Shown here one piece after another: positions 1 through 7,558 of a DNA stretch of 53,256 bases (positions are counted from its first letter, which is position 1; the number at the start of each line of letters is the position of its first letter). Origin of the DNA: RGIG3178 sp964533965 (GTDB lineage: Bacteria > Bacillota > Clostridia > Christensenellales > QAND01); the NCBI GenBank assembly GCA_964533965.1, contig CAZHNN010000018.1, positions 1 to 53,256 of the forward strand, given 5' to 3'. Below the pieces are notes generated by a model. The model saw only the letters and a program-made list of their open reading frames with translations, had not been told where the DNA came from and searched no databases. Made by a program: the position numbers and the translations under genes.

Positions 1-55
1 CGATCGTGCCAATATTCACATGCGGCTTGTTGCGCTCAAATTTTCCCTTTGCCAT
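1..55 (-). CDS. tuf: Elongation factor Tu, N-terminal fragment (runs off the left edge)
   Basis: The first 18 codons read MAKGKFERNKPHVNIGTI, the near-invariant start of bacterial EF-Tu just before its GTP-binding loop. EF-Tu carries aminoacyl-tRNA to the ribosome as a GTP complex. The ATG at 55-53 is preceded by a strong AGGAGGAAAG ribosome binding site. The gene lies directly downstream of tRNA-Gly on the same strand with no terminator between them, so the two are probably co-transcribed. Only the first part is inside the window. Confidence 0.95.
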   Translation of the reverse strand, partial: MAKGKFERNKPHVNIGTI

Positions 56-91
56 TCTTTCTTTCCTCCTGCTGGGTATAGCTTATTTTCT

Positions 92-165
92 TGGAGCGGG
101 TGATGGGAATCGAACCCACATAGCCGGCTTGGGAAGCCGGTGCTCTACCACTGAGCTACACCCGC
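92..165 (-). tRNA. tRNA-Gly (anticodon CCC)
   Basis: A complete cloverleaf reads on the minus strand. The acceptor stem pairs GCGGGTG with CACCCGC, followed by a discriminator T and an encoded CCA. The D-arm is TAGCTCAGTGGTAGAGC. The anticodon stem CCGGC/GCCGG encloses the loop TTCCCAA, giving anticodon CCC (reads GGG, glycine). The T-arm contains GGTTCGATTCC. It is preceded by a near-consensus promoter and followed directly by tuf. Confidence 0.96.
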
Positions 166-189
166 GTGACGTTCAAACACGCCTAGCCT

Positions 190-218
190 ATTCTAATGCA
201 ACCCCCAATGTTTGTCAA
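190..218 (-). promoter_or_regulatory. Sigma-A promoter for tRNA-Gly and tuf
   Basis: On the minus strand TTGACA (218-213) is separated by exactly 17 bases from TAGAAT (195-190). Transcription would start about 18 bases before the mature tRNA 5' end. It lies between the sigH stop codon and the tRNA. A strong match to the housekeeping consensus fits a highly expressed tRNA/tuf unit. Confidence 0.85.
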
Positions 219-230
219 CGAAAAAGCCTT

Positions 231-824
231 TTAATGCAGAAAATCTTCGAGTTTACCCTTGACGCGCTGCAGGGCATTATCGACGCTTTTTTCGCTTCGT
301 TTTAACGCGAAAGCGATCTGTTGATACGTCATGCCGGCAAGGTAAAGCCGCAGCACCTCCTTTTCCAAATCACTCAATACGGACTGCATCGCCTCCCGCA
401 TGGCCGTCACCTGCTGACGCTGCAACAGGATCTCCTGCGGGTCGTTGGATTCTTTGGGCGTGATCACCTGTTCAAGCGAAATCTCCGATTCGGGCAATGT
501 GCTCTGCAGCGATACGGCGCTGTTGAGCGGCATGTGCTTTTGCCTCGTCGCCGCCTTCACGGCGGAGATCAGCTGCCGTGTGATACAAAGCTCCGCAAAC
601 GCGTAGAAGCTCGACTTTTGTGCGTTGAAATCGCGGATGGCCTTGAACAACCCCAGCATGCCTTCCTGCACCAGGTCTTCCTTGTCCGCACCCATCAAAA
701 AATACGCGCTTGCCTTCACACGCACCAGAGGCTTGTACTTTTGCAGCAAATACTCCTGGGCGTGCACATCTTCCGCCGCAAGGATAGCCAGCTGCTCGTC
801 GGTCATGGCCACATAGTCCGACAT
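231..824 (-). CDS. sigH: RNA polymerase sigma factor SigH (Spo0H), sigma-70 family
   Basis: A 197-residue sigma factor of the SigH class, which directs transition-state and early sporulation transcription in Bacillus and Clostridia. Region 2 contains YFLMGADKEDLVQEGMLGLF and AFAELCITRQLISA, both hallmark SigH strings, followed by ATRQKHMPLNS. Region 4 near the C-terminus holds a helix-turn-helix (AGMTYQQIAFAL, then SVDNALQRVKGKL). The ATG at 824 is chosen over an upstream TTG because a GGGAGGGGGG ribosome binding site ends 5 bases before it. It is the last gene of the mrnC-thyX-rlmB-sigH run, with only a 33-base gap after rlmB. The Bacillus order also places sigH after rlmB. Confidence 0.93.
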   Translation of the reverse strand: MSDYVAMTDEQLAILAAEDVHAQEYLLQKYKPLVRVKASAYFLMGADKEDLVQEGMLGLFKAIRDFNAQKSSFYAFAELCITRQLISAVKAATRQKHMPLNSAVSLQSTLPESEISLEQVITPKESNDPQEILLQRQQVTAMREAMQSVLSDLEKEVLRLYLAGMTYQQIAFALKRSEKSVDNALQRVKGKLEDFLH

Positions 825-857
825 TGGAACCCCCCTCCCGCCGTACAAAATTAGCTG

Positions 858-1625
858 TCAGCGCTGCGCCTGCCGCCTTTGCCTGTCGATTTCATAGATC
901 AAAACCGACGCCGCACAGGAGGCGTTTAAGGATTGTATCTGCCCTTTGAGCGGAATGCCGACCAAGAAATCGCATTTCTCGCGCGTCAGCCGGGCAAGCC
1001 CCTCGCCTTCGCTGCCGATGCACAGCACCACGCCGCCAAGAAGGTTTTGCTCAAAGCATGCCGGTGCCGCAGCGTCCGACCCTACGATCCAAAGACCCTT
1101 TTGCTTAAGTTCGTCCATCGTCTGTGAAAGATTCGTCACCTGTGCCACGCCGACGTGCGCTGCAGCCCCGCTACTTGCCCGAAACGCCGTCGCTGTCAGC
1201 CCCGCGCTACGCCGTTTGGGAACAATGACGCCGTGTACGCCCATCGCCTCCGCGCTTCGCAAGATCGCGCCGAAATTGTGCGGGTCGGTGACACCGTCCA
1301 GCAGCAGCAAGAAAGGTTCCTCGCCGCGCATCTGCGCTCTTTGAAGCAGCTCGTCCACCTCCACATACCGCGCGGAAGCGATCCGCACTGCAATGCCCTG
1401 GTGGTTTGGTTCCTTAACGGCCGACTGGCACAAGCTTCTCATCTTGTCCTCGGTCACCTCGATGATGGGCACGCCCATGTCGCGAAGCTGTGCCAAAACC
1501 GATCCCGCAGCGCCCGACGGATTGTGCACAAACGCCCGCTCGATCGGCAGATTTGCCCGCAGCACCTCCCGCACCGGGTTGATGCCAAATATGATATCCG
1601 TTTCCTCGTTCCTTACTTCCGGCAT
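858..1625 (-). CDS. rlmB: 23S rRNA (guanosine-2'-O-)-methyltransferase, RlmB/TrmH (SpoU) family
   Basis: A 255-residue SPOUT methyltransferase that 2'-O-methylates RNA ribose with S-adenosylmethionine; in this operon the orthologue is RlmB. The N-terminal part (IIFGINPVREVL, residues 11-22) is the L30e-like substrate-binding domain. The three SpoU motifs follow: DGVTDPHNFGAILRSAEA (about 110-127), LCIGSEGEGL (about 201-210) and IPLKGQIQSLNASCAASVL (about 224-242), the knot that holds AdoMet. It overlaps the 3' end of thyX by 13 bases, so translation is probably coupled. TrmH-like tRNA specificity cannot be fully excluded from sequence alone. Confidence 0.92.
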   Translation of the reverse strand: MPEVRNEETDIIFGINPVREVLRANLPIERAFVHNPSGAAGSVLAQLRDMGVPIIEVTEDKMRSLCQSAVKEPNHQGIAVRIASARYVEVDELLQRAQMRGEEPFLLLLDGVTDPHNFGAILRSAEAMGVHGVIVPKRRSAGLTATAFRASSGAAAHVGVAQVTNLSQTMDELKQKGLWIVGSDAAAPACFEQNLLGGVVLCIGSEGEGLARLTREKCDFLVGIPLKGQIQSLNASCAASVLIYEIDRQRRQAQR

Positions 1626-2353
1626 GAAAGCTCCTCTTTTTTCTTTCTGACCTCACTGCTCTTCCCGCAGCTCATCTTGCCTTCCGGGCACGGCCCCGAA
1701 ATACAGCCGGGGCCCGACTGCGCAAATAGCGCCGGGGCTTCTTGTTGGCATAGCTTTAACATCTCCCAGGCGAGCGCCCGTATCTCCCACTGCGCACGAT
1801 TGCAGCAGCGCAGGCCAAAGAAATGCTGCAGTTCGCGCGCGTTCATCGTAACAACCATGCGCGTCTCGCAAGCGTTTGGCAACACAAAGCGCGCGTCCTC
1901 GTTGCTCGACTCGCCCGTGCCCAGCTTTTCATGCCACTTGTTGTACCACCTCTGCATGGTCTGCATCTGCTCGTCGTATTCACAAATCGCCTCTTCGCCC
2001 AAGGCTTCGATCGCGGGGGGAATGACATAGGAAAAGCATCCCTCTTGCTGCACTTTTGAAACATACCGCTGGCTTTGCACCGAAAAGCTCGCGATCCTAT
2101 GCCGCGTGATCTGCGCCAACAGCGCCCTTGATACGCCCTCTATGCCGAAGCTGAAACTGCAATGCTCGATGGGTGAAAGATGCCCCATGTCCATCAGGCG
2201 CTTGAGGTATTTGCTCTGGTCCTTTTCTTCCACACCCATCTGCAGATCCGCGATGTCCGATCCCGAATAGCACAGCCTTGCGCTCATCGCCACGATCTCC
2301 TGCGGATTGGGCGTGCAGGCCAACAGCGCCACCTTAAGGCTTGTCCTTGCCAT
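1613..2353 (-). CDS. thyX: FAD-dependent thymidylate synthase ThyX
   Basis: A 246-residue flavin-dependent thymidylate synthase, which makes dTMP from dUMP using methylene-tetrahydrofolate and NADPH. The signature RHR-x7-S is present as RHRIASFSVQS with the following QRYV, in the FAD/dUMP site. HLSPIEHCSFSF upstream and ETRMVVTMNAREL-HFF with RCCNRAQWEIRALAW downstream are also typical. It overlaps mrnC by 20 bases at its 5' end and rlmB by 13 at its 3' end, so it is embedded in the operon. In Bacillus the corresponding place between mrnC and rlmB is empty. Confidence 0.94.
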   Translation of the reverse strand: MARTSLKVALLACTPNPQEIVAMSARLCYSGSDIADLQMGVEEKDQSKYLKRLMDMGHLSPIEHCSFSFGIEGVSRALLAQITRHRIASFSVQSQRYVSKVQQEGCFSYVIPPAIEALGEEAICEYDEQMQTMQRWYNKWHEKLGTGESSNEDARFVLPNACETRMVVTMNARELQHFFGLRCCNRAQWEIRALAWEMLKLCQQEAPALFAQSGPGCISGPCPEGKMSCGKSSEVRKKKEELSCRK

Positions 2354-2750
2354 GTGTGTTCTCCTTCCAGCCCTTAGCTCGGGCCAACGTCAATATTTCA
2401 TTCAAACGATCTGTGTTTTTTGCCATGTGAAGATATCCCAACACCGCTTCAAACCCGGTTGCCATTCGGTATTCCACCACATCGGCGTTCTTGGGCACCG
2501 AAGGTGAATTCGCGTTTCGCCCGCGCTTATAGACCTGCTGTTCCTCTTCTGTCAGCTCGTCCAAGATCGCCATCAGCGTATGCGCCTGCGCGCCCGCGCA
2601 GACGATGCGCGTTGCCATCTTGTGCAGCGCATGCGAGCTCAAATTCGGGTTCTCTTCTATGAGCACCGTTCGCACGTATAGATCGTACACTGCGTCTCCG
2701 ACATACGCAAGCGCGAGGGACGACAACTGTTTGCTTTGCGCCTCATTCAA
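2334..2750 (-). CDS. mrnC: Mini-ribonuclease III
   Basis: A 138-residue RNase III-like protein without a double-stranded RNA binding domain, the enzyme that matures 23S rRNA ends in low-GC Gram-positives. The catalytic segment LALAYVGDAVYDLYVR (about 12-27) holds the acidic residues of the RNase III signature. The family strings VYKRGRNAN and KNADVVEYRMATGFEAVLGYL are intact. Length matches the family (about 130-145). In Bacillus it follows cysS directly; here cysS lies about 5 kb upstream on the same strand, with cwlD, tsaD and others between. Confidence 0.93.
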   Translation of the reverse strand: MNEAQSKQLSSLALAYVGDAVYDLYVRTVLIEENPNLSSHALHKMATRIVCAGAQAHTLMAILDELTEEEQQVYKRGRNANSPSVPKNADVVEYRMATGFEAVLGYLHMAKNTDRLNEILTLARAKGWKENTHGKDKP

Positions 2751-2777
2751 AATTCTTCAACCCTACCTCTTCCGCCG

Positions 2778-3473
2778 TTATTGGCTGGGTGTTGGCGTTT
2801 CCTTCATCTGCTGTGTGATGAATTCGTCCAGGCCCATCGCTATGGCCTTGGCGATCTTCTGTTGGTACTCTTTGTCCTTTAAAAGTTTCTCATCGGCCGC
2901 GTTGGTGATAAACCCGCATTCGACGATCGCGCTTGGCATCGTACCGCTGTTTAGAATAAAATAGCTGCCCTTCTGGACCGTGCGCGGCCGTGCTATCTGC
3001 AATTCCCTGTTCAGGGTCACCTGAAGCTTTTCCGCAAGCTGCTTTCCCACCACGCTGTCCGGATGATACAGTACCACCGGTCCGTAGCAGGATCGGTCGG
3101 GGTTCGCGTTCAGGTGGATGCTGACGGTATAGTCGGCGCCGCTGTTCATGATGATATCCCGGCGCTTCTGCATGTCCTCCTGCTTCGTTTCACCCAACGC
3201 GTCGAGATTCTCCCGCGTCAAAATCACGCTGTACCCGCGCGCCTCAAGCTCTGCGCGCAGCATCATCACGATGGACAGGTTGATTTCCGCCTCATCGGAA
3301 TCGTTCGCGCCCACCGCGCCCGGGTCAAAACCCCCGTGTCCGGCATCCAGCACGATGGTGCGACCGGGGATATTCATGGCCTGTGCGTATTGCGCCCTCA
3401 CCGTTACACCCAGTGTCAACAGTGCAATACAACAAAAAAGGGACACTGCTGTGCCAAACCGCCTGCCTCTCAT
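2778..3473 (-). CDS. cwlD: N-acetylmuramoyl-L-alanine amidase, CwlD-like (Amidase_3)
   Basis: A 231-residue secreted zinc amidase that cleaves the lactyl-amide bond of peptidoglycan. CwlD acts during spore cortex maturation to form muramic-delta-lactam. A hydrophobic N-terminal segment (about 8-27) is a signal peptide or anchor. Zinc-site motifs are in order: VLDAGHGGFDPGA, the Glu in DEAEINLS, SIHLNAN, and the catalytic Glu in AIVECGFITN. Length and N-terminal anchor fit CwlD better than large autolysins, but a vegetative amidase is possible. The ATG has a GGAGGGG ribosome binding site. The upstream gap carries a DnaA-box cluster. Confidence 0.8.
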   Translation of the reverse strand: MRGRRFGTAVSLFCCIALLTLGVTVRAQYAQAMNIPGRTIVLDAGHGGFDPGAVGANDSDEAEINLSIVMMLRAELEARGYSVILTRENLDALGETKQEDMQKRRDIIMNSGADYTVSIHLNANPDRSCYGPVVLYHPDSVVGKQLAEKLQVTLNRELQIARPRTVQKGSYFILNSGTMPSAIVECGFITNAADEKLLKDKEYQQKIAKAIAMGLDEFITQQMKETPTPSQ

Positions 3474-3610
3474 CCAATCCCCTCCGCAAAAACCCTATGC
3501 GGCAGAAAATCGTTGCATGCAAGCGAGAAACGGCTCGATTTTGCGTATCTTTTTCCAAAAACTTACATAATTTTTCAATTGCCGCATGCGCACTCCGAAT
3601 ATACAGGCCG

Positions 3611-3682
3611 TTATGCACACTTTCCACCAAGTTATCCACAATTGGCAGGCTGATTTATAGGGTTTTTTTGGCAATATCCACA
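3611..3682 (+). promoter_or_regulatory. Cluster of DnaA-box-like 9-mers upstream of cwlD
   Basis: Two perfect TTATNCACA DnaA boxes occur on the plus strand: TTATGCACA at 3611-3619 and TTATCCACA at 3632-3640. A one-mismatch copy, ATATCCACA, lies at 3674-3682. All three have the same orientation within 72 bases of the 272-base tsaD-cwlD gap, beside an A/T run at 3654-3669. They could be a DnaA-responsive promoter region or a DnaA-titrating site. No adjacent dnaA, dnaN or gidA gene indicates an origin here. Confidence 0.45.
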
Positions 3683-3745
3683 TTCATTCACAACGCATAC
3701 CCATTTTGGGGATATTAGTTTGTTCCACTTTTCACATTCTTTGAC

Positions 3746-4756
3746 TCACAGAAGACCGAAAAGAGGCATCGATGGAATGGCGTTTAGTGTCATATCGCTG
3801 TGCTGCCCCAGGGCGAACCTTCTTCGTGCCGCTTCAGCGATCATGACGGCATTGTCGGTGCAATACCGTATGTCCGGCATATATACAGTGGCACTGTGTA
3901 TATTTGCCAACTCCTGCGCTCTGAGCCTCAGCGCCGTGTTTGCGCATACGCCGCCCACCATCGAAAGCTTGTCTATCCCCAGCCGGCGCATCGCCAAAAA
4001 TGCGGGGGTCAACAGAAATTCGATCGCGTTTTTCTGAAAGCTTGCGGCAACATCCGCCCGGTTCAGCTCAATGCCGCGCTGAGAAGCATTGTGAAGCAGC
4101 GTGATGATTGCGGTCTTGAGCCCCGAGAACGAATAATCGTACGGGTTCTCGATGCGCGGCCGCGTAAACGAATAGGCGTTGGCGTTGCCCTCTTTGGCCA
4201 GCCGTTCGAGGTTGGGCCCGCCGGGGTACGAAAGGCCCAATGCACGCGCCGCCTTGTCAAATGCTTCGCCCGCAGCGTCATCGCGCGTTTGGCCCAACAG
4301 TTCATACTCAAACGGCGCTTTCACATGTATCAGCGACGTGTGCCCGCCCGAACACACAAGGCACAGATAGGGTGGTTCGAGTTCTTTGTGCGTCACATGG
4401 CAAGCCATGATATGCCCCTCCATGTGGTGGATGCCCAGCAATGGTTTATCCATCGCAAACGCGAGTCCCTTGGCGTAGTTCACGCCGCACAAGAGCGACC
4501 CCAGAAGGCCTGGACCGAACGTCGCGGCAAACGCATCGATGTCGTTAATCGTAATGCCCACCTGCGTGATCGCGGAGAGCACGACAAACGGCAGTGCCTC
4601 CAAATGCTTTCTGGATGCGATTTCGGGCACAACGCCGCCGTAAGTCTTATGGATATCTATTTGAGAGAGGATGATGTCCGAGAGGATCGCGCCCTTCTCA
4701 TCCATCACGCATGCGGCCGTCTCATCGCACGACGTCTCCAAAGCCAGGTGCAGCAT
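3746..4756 (-). CDS. tsaD: tRNA N6-adenosine threonylcarbamoyltransferase TsaD (Gcp/Kae1)
   Basis: A 336-residue ASKHA-fold metalloenzyme that transfers threonylcarbamoyl to A37 of ANN-decoding tRNAs, normally with TsaB and TsaE. It begins LALETSCDETAAC (phosphate loop). The metal ligands are in HHMEGH (about 108-113), followed by VCSGGHTSL. Near the C-terminus are SMVGGVCANTALR and the metal-binding region DIRYCTDNAVMIA. The ATG at 4756 has an AAGGAGG site 7 bases upstream and overlaps the stop codon of the preceding membrane-protein gene (ATGA). Longer upstream reading is therefore not used. Confidence 0.95.
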   Translation of the reverse strand: MLHLALETSCDETAACVMDEKGAILSDIILSQIDIHKTYGGVVPEIASRKHLEALPFVVLSAITQVGITINDIDAFAATFGPGLLGSLLCGVNYAKGLAFAMDKPLLGIHHMEGHIMACHVTHKELEPPYLCLVCSGGHTSLIHVKAPFEYELLGQTRDDAAGEAFDKAARALGLSYPGGPNLERLAKEGNANAYSFTRPRIENPYDYSFSGLKTAIITLLHNASQRGIELNRADVAASFQKNAIEFLLTPAFLAMRRLGIDKLSMVGGVCANTALRLRAQELANIHSATVYMPDIRYCTDNAVMIAEAARRRFALGQHSDMTLNAIPSMPLFGLL

Positions 4757-5454
4757 CAGAGTGCCTCCTTCTTTTTGTACGCAATCATCCCCACTACGCA
4801 GGCAGCGATGACCAAAACCACCGCAACGCCGTAATAGAGCAGGATGCGCATCACCAGCGCAAAGAAGAACTCCAGCGGCACCATGTTGATCAGGATGCTC
4901 GTCGTCGGATCCAACAGCCAAAGATCGTTGGTAAAAAGCGCCTTGTGGAACAGCGTCCAGAACGCGTCAAAGTTTATAGCCGCGAACAAGCCAATCAACG
5001 CCATCACCGCAACGCTGGCGACAACGCCCCAAAAAAGAGGTCTGAACAGGCTTAAAAAGCTCCTCTTGCCAAGGAAGATGCCAAGGAACAACAGCACCGC
5101 AAATGCGTCGAACAGAATGTTCTGTACCTTTTCGCCCGCAAGCGCAAGCGTACGCACATCTACCATGTGCGCTATCTCCACTTGATTGAATGCCTGCTGC
5201 GGGTTCCCGTCGACCAAGACGGTGACGTTCAGATCCGTGCGTTTGCCCTGGCAGTATAAAAGCAGCGCATCGGTCGCTTTCATCAGGTCGTCCATCGTCA
5301 TGCCGGTACTCTTGGCGATGCCGAGCTTCGCATAGGTGGTTTGATAGAAATTTCGATTGTAGACGTTGATGTAGACGCTGGTCAACAACATCGCAATGCT
5401 AAGACAAAAAGATGATAGCGCGATCAGGATACCGGATGTGCGCTGTCTTGCCAT
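4756..5454 (-). CDS. Integral membrane protein, TIGR01906/DUF1461 family
   Basis: A 232-residue membrane protein with about five hydrophobic segments: near residues 8-30, 113-130, 140-162, 188-205 and 207-226. A soluble extracellular loop lies between the first two. The string NFDAFWTLFHKALFTNDLWLLDP followed by INMVPLEFFF (split here for length) is characteristic of the TIGR01906 family, whose function is unknown. It is translationally coupled to tsaD by a 4-base overlap, an arrangement that suggests co-expression rather than shared function. Confidence 0.8.
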   Translation of the reverse strand: MARQRTSGILIALSSFCLSIAMLLTSVYINVYNRNFYQTTYAKLGIAKSTGMTMDDLMKATDALLLYCQGKRTDLNVTVLVDGNPQQAFNQVEIAHMVDVRTLALAGEKVQNILFDAFAVLLFLGIFLGKRSFLSLFRPLFWGVVASVAVMALIGLFAAINFDAFWTLFHKALFTNDLWLLDPTTSILINMVPLEFFFALVMRILLYYGVAVVLVIAACVVGMIAYKKKEAL

Positions 5455-5493
5455 ACTCTTTCTCCTTCTTGGGAGTTTCTATGCTATTATGAT

Positions 5494-5502
5494 AGTATAC
5501 CA
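5494..5502 (-). promoter_or_regulatory. Extended -10 promoter for the DUF1461-tsaD unit
   Basis: On the minus strand TGGTATACT gives an extended -10 element (TGN plus TATACT at 5499-5494), about 40 bases before the ATG. No good -35 hexamer is evident; TTATTC 18 bases upstream is weak. The AGAAGGAGAAAGAGT ribosome binding region follows. Confidence 0.5.
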
Positions 5503-5635
5503 TTAAATGGGCCTTTTGAATAAACCACTTGCGATTTTCGATTCAATGGATGAGTTATCCAAACGTCCGAACATCATCCTACTAAATGCACCTTAGCCAG
5601 GCATTGTTCAGTCTATTGACGTTTTTACATAAGAG

Positions 5636-6189
5636 GTGAAGCCCTTGTTGGGAGTGGAACGGTATGAAGTTGTGTTGGTTCCGCATGACGAAAGCTGGAG
5701 TCGAGAATATCTGGCAACAAAGGAAGAAATTCTGGCCATCCTGAGCGGAAATTGTATCGATATTCAACATGTTGGCAGCACCTGCATCAAAGGCATATGG
5801 GCAAAGCCCATATTGGACGTTGCCGTTGTCGTACAGTCATTGCTATCGACGCAATGGTATCAGCCGGCTATGACGCCTGCGGTGAAAGCGGCGTTAAGGG
5901 ACGATACCTTTTTGTCAAGCGGCTGGATGGGCACATATCGACGCACCATATCCACTGTTATGAAAAAGATAACGATAATTTGCACGACGTCTTGCTCTTC
6001 CGCGATTATTTGAACAGCCATAGCGAATACGCGCAGCAGTATTGCGAGTTGAAAAGGCGGTTGGCAGAAAAATTCCCAAAGGACAGGGCTGCCTATACCG
6101 CCGGCAAAGAACAATTCATTAAAATGATTTGCAGCCTGGCAGAAGGCGAAGCAAACGAAAAGGAGTCAAAAGCAAAGGCGAAACCGTAA
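5636..6189 (+). pseudogene. GrpB/UPF0157 family nucleotidyltransferase-like gene with a frameshift
   Basis: Two overlapping frames together make a full GrpB-family protein. The first (from 5636) carries EVVLVPHDESW and the family signature IQHVGSTCIKGIWAKPILDVAVVVQSL. The second frame continues after about 5842 with AIDAMVSAGYDACGESGVKGRYLFVKR, then THHIHCYE, FRDYLNSH and DRAAYTAGKEQFIKMI. Inserting one base (a G in the TTG/GCT stretch near 5841-5843) restores the frame exactly. It is therefore a one-base deletion or a sequencing error. The start is uncertain (GTG 5636 or a TTG just after the AGAGGTGA site). A terminator-like hairpin overlaps its 3' end. Confidence 0.75.
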
Positions 6190-6206
6190 CGGCAACGCCT
6201 TTTTTC
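6174..6206 (+). terminator. Rho-independent terminator after the grpB-like gene
   Basis: AAAGGCG (6174-6180) pairs with CGCCTTT (6196-6202), with an inner CCGT/ACGG pairing and a run of Ts at 6200-6205. The hairpin starts inside the last codons of the coding sequence and separates it from the convergent carboxypeptidase gene. Confidence 0.7.
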
Positions 6207-6239
6207 TGTATATTTCACTTATAGCTTTTCAAAAGGACA

Positions 6240-7490
6240 TCACTCTGTACTGACAAACGACGCCAAAAGACGGAACACATCTCGGTTACGCTGCCAAATC
6301 GCGTCCCACTCATGGATCTCAAGCGGCGCGTCCAGGCACCCGACCTCGATGGTCAGCGAAGGGATGCCCTTTTTCATCAGCGCCCAGTCCTTCAGGCCGC
6401 CACCTTCAAGTTCTTCCTCGTCCTCGGTGTTTGAAAGCGCATAACCGGAGGAGGCGCTGATGCTCTCTGCCAATGCCTGCGATTGTTGAAGGACCGAATT
6501 TTCCTGCTTGTAGCGCCAATACAGGATGGAACCGGACACATGGTAGCTCACCGTCGCTTCAAACGCGTTCCCCTCTACAAGCTTTTTAACGGCTTTGGTC
6601 TCTATTTCCGAAAACGGCGCGTCGCCGCGATATCGAAGCGCGCTCGGCCCGTCGTCCAAAAGGGTGTTCCAGTCCGCGTCGAAATTGCGGTTCAGATCCA
6701 CGCCCAGCGCGTTTGATTTCCAGAGCTTTGCGCTGATGCCTTCCTTATCAAGTATCCCCTGTACCGATTTGCGAATCTGCGCCGATCGCAGCCCCTGAAC
6801 GCCGTATTGGCTGATGGTAACGCCGTCGGGGTTTAGCATCGGGATCACGTAGAACGCCACATCGCTGTCCCTGCCGCTTTGCATGTCAGAAAGCTCACGT
6901 TCCAAAAGCTTCATCACCAGCATCGATGTCATGTACTCACGCCCGTGGATCGCGCCGGTTACAAGCACCTTATGCGTGGCTTTGGATTTCCCCGCAACGC
7001 ACAGCGTGATGTCCCGCCCGTCCGCGGTCTTTCCCAGCGATTCGGTATGTAAAAGCCCGGTATATTTGACCTTGAGCGACTTGATGTCGTCCTGCATGCG
7101 CGAATACGAATACAGCACGTCGTCCGTCTTTACGACGGACAGGCCTGCAAGTGATTTATCCTCGCTCACCCGCTCCACATAGCCACCGTTCACGTACCCC
7201 GTCTCCCCCGTCTTTTCCACCCTGACCTTCATGAATATGCCGTCAAAGCCCAGGCACACGATGCGCTGGCCGGCGTCTATGCGCGCAACGACGCTAGCGC
7301 CAAGATCAGGCGCGCTTCGAAGCGTGATGTAGTTCACCGCTTTTGCGGCGTAAACAGCTGCTGTATCCTGCGGTTTTGACGACGTTTGGGTACCTATTGG
7401 ATCGATAATCTCGGCCACGTTGCATCCAGCGCACAAAAACGTCGTCACCAGCGCCACAGCCGCCGCCCGCATCATCTTTGAAACCGTCAT
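6240..7490 (-). CDS. Lipoprotein zinc carboxypeptidase (peptidase M14) with SH3-like domain
   Basis: A 416-residue exported protein. The signal peptide ends in a lipobox (LCAGC). Residues about 45-110 resemble a bacterial SH3 domain (YITLRSAPDLGASVVARI...GYVNGGYV), a likely cell-wall binding module. The rest is an M14 metallocarboxypeptidase. Zinc ligands are in GAIHGREY (H-x-x-E) and the His of VSYHVSG; the arginine/asparagine substrate-binding motif is DLNRNFD; the catalytic Glu is in SLTIEVG. It probably trims peptidoglycan peptides or other peptides at the cell surface. The ATG at 7490 is preferred because GAGAGGG precedes it; an ATG 12 bases upstream (7502) is the alternative. Confidence 0.85.
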   Translation of the reverse strand: MTVSKMMRAAAVALVTTFLCAGCNVAEIIDPIGTQTSSKPQDTAAVYAAKAVNYITLRSAPDLGASVVARIDAGQRIVCLGFDGIFMKVRVEKTGETGYVNGGYVERVSEDKSLAGLSVVKTDDVLYSYSRMQDDIKSLKVKYTGLLHTESLGKTADGRDITLCVAGKSKATHKVLVTGAIHGREYMTSMLVMKLLERELSDMQSGRDSDVAFYVIPMLNPDGVTISQYGVQGLRSAQIRKSVQGILDKEGISAKLWKSNALGVDLNRNFDADWNTLLDDGPSALRYRGDAPFSEIETKAVKKLVEGNAFEATVSYHVSGSILYWRYKQENSVLQQSQALAESISASSGYALSNTEDEEELEGGGLKDWALMKKGIPSLTIEVGCLDAPLEIHEWDAIWQRNRDVFRLLASFVSTE

Positions 7491-7558
7491 GAACCCTCTC
7501 ATTCCCTATCTGACACCGGTTTTTTCACAGGCTTGTCCCCCCGGTTTACTGCCAAAAC

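Noticed and set aside
6..305. Plus-strand open frame across tuf start, tRNA-Gly and sigH end
   Set aside because: It runs through the tRNA in the antisense direction and has no ribosome binding site.
3611..3682. Chromosomal replication origin
   Set aside because: Only three boxes, no long A/T-rich unwinding element and no dnaA/dnaN/rpmH neighbours.
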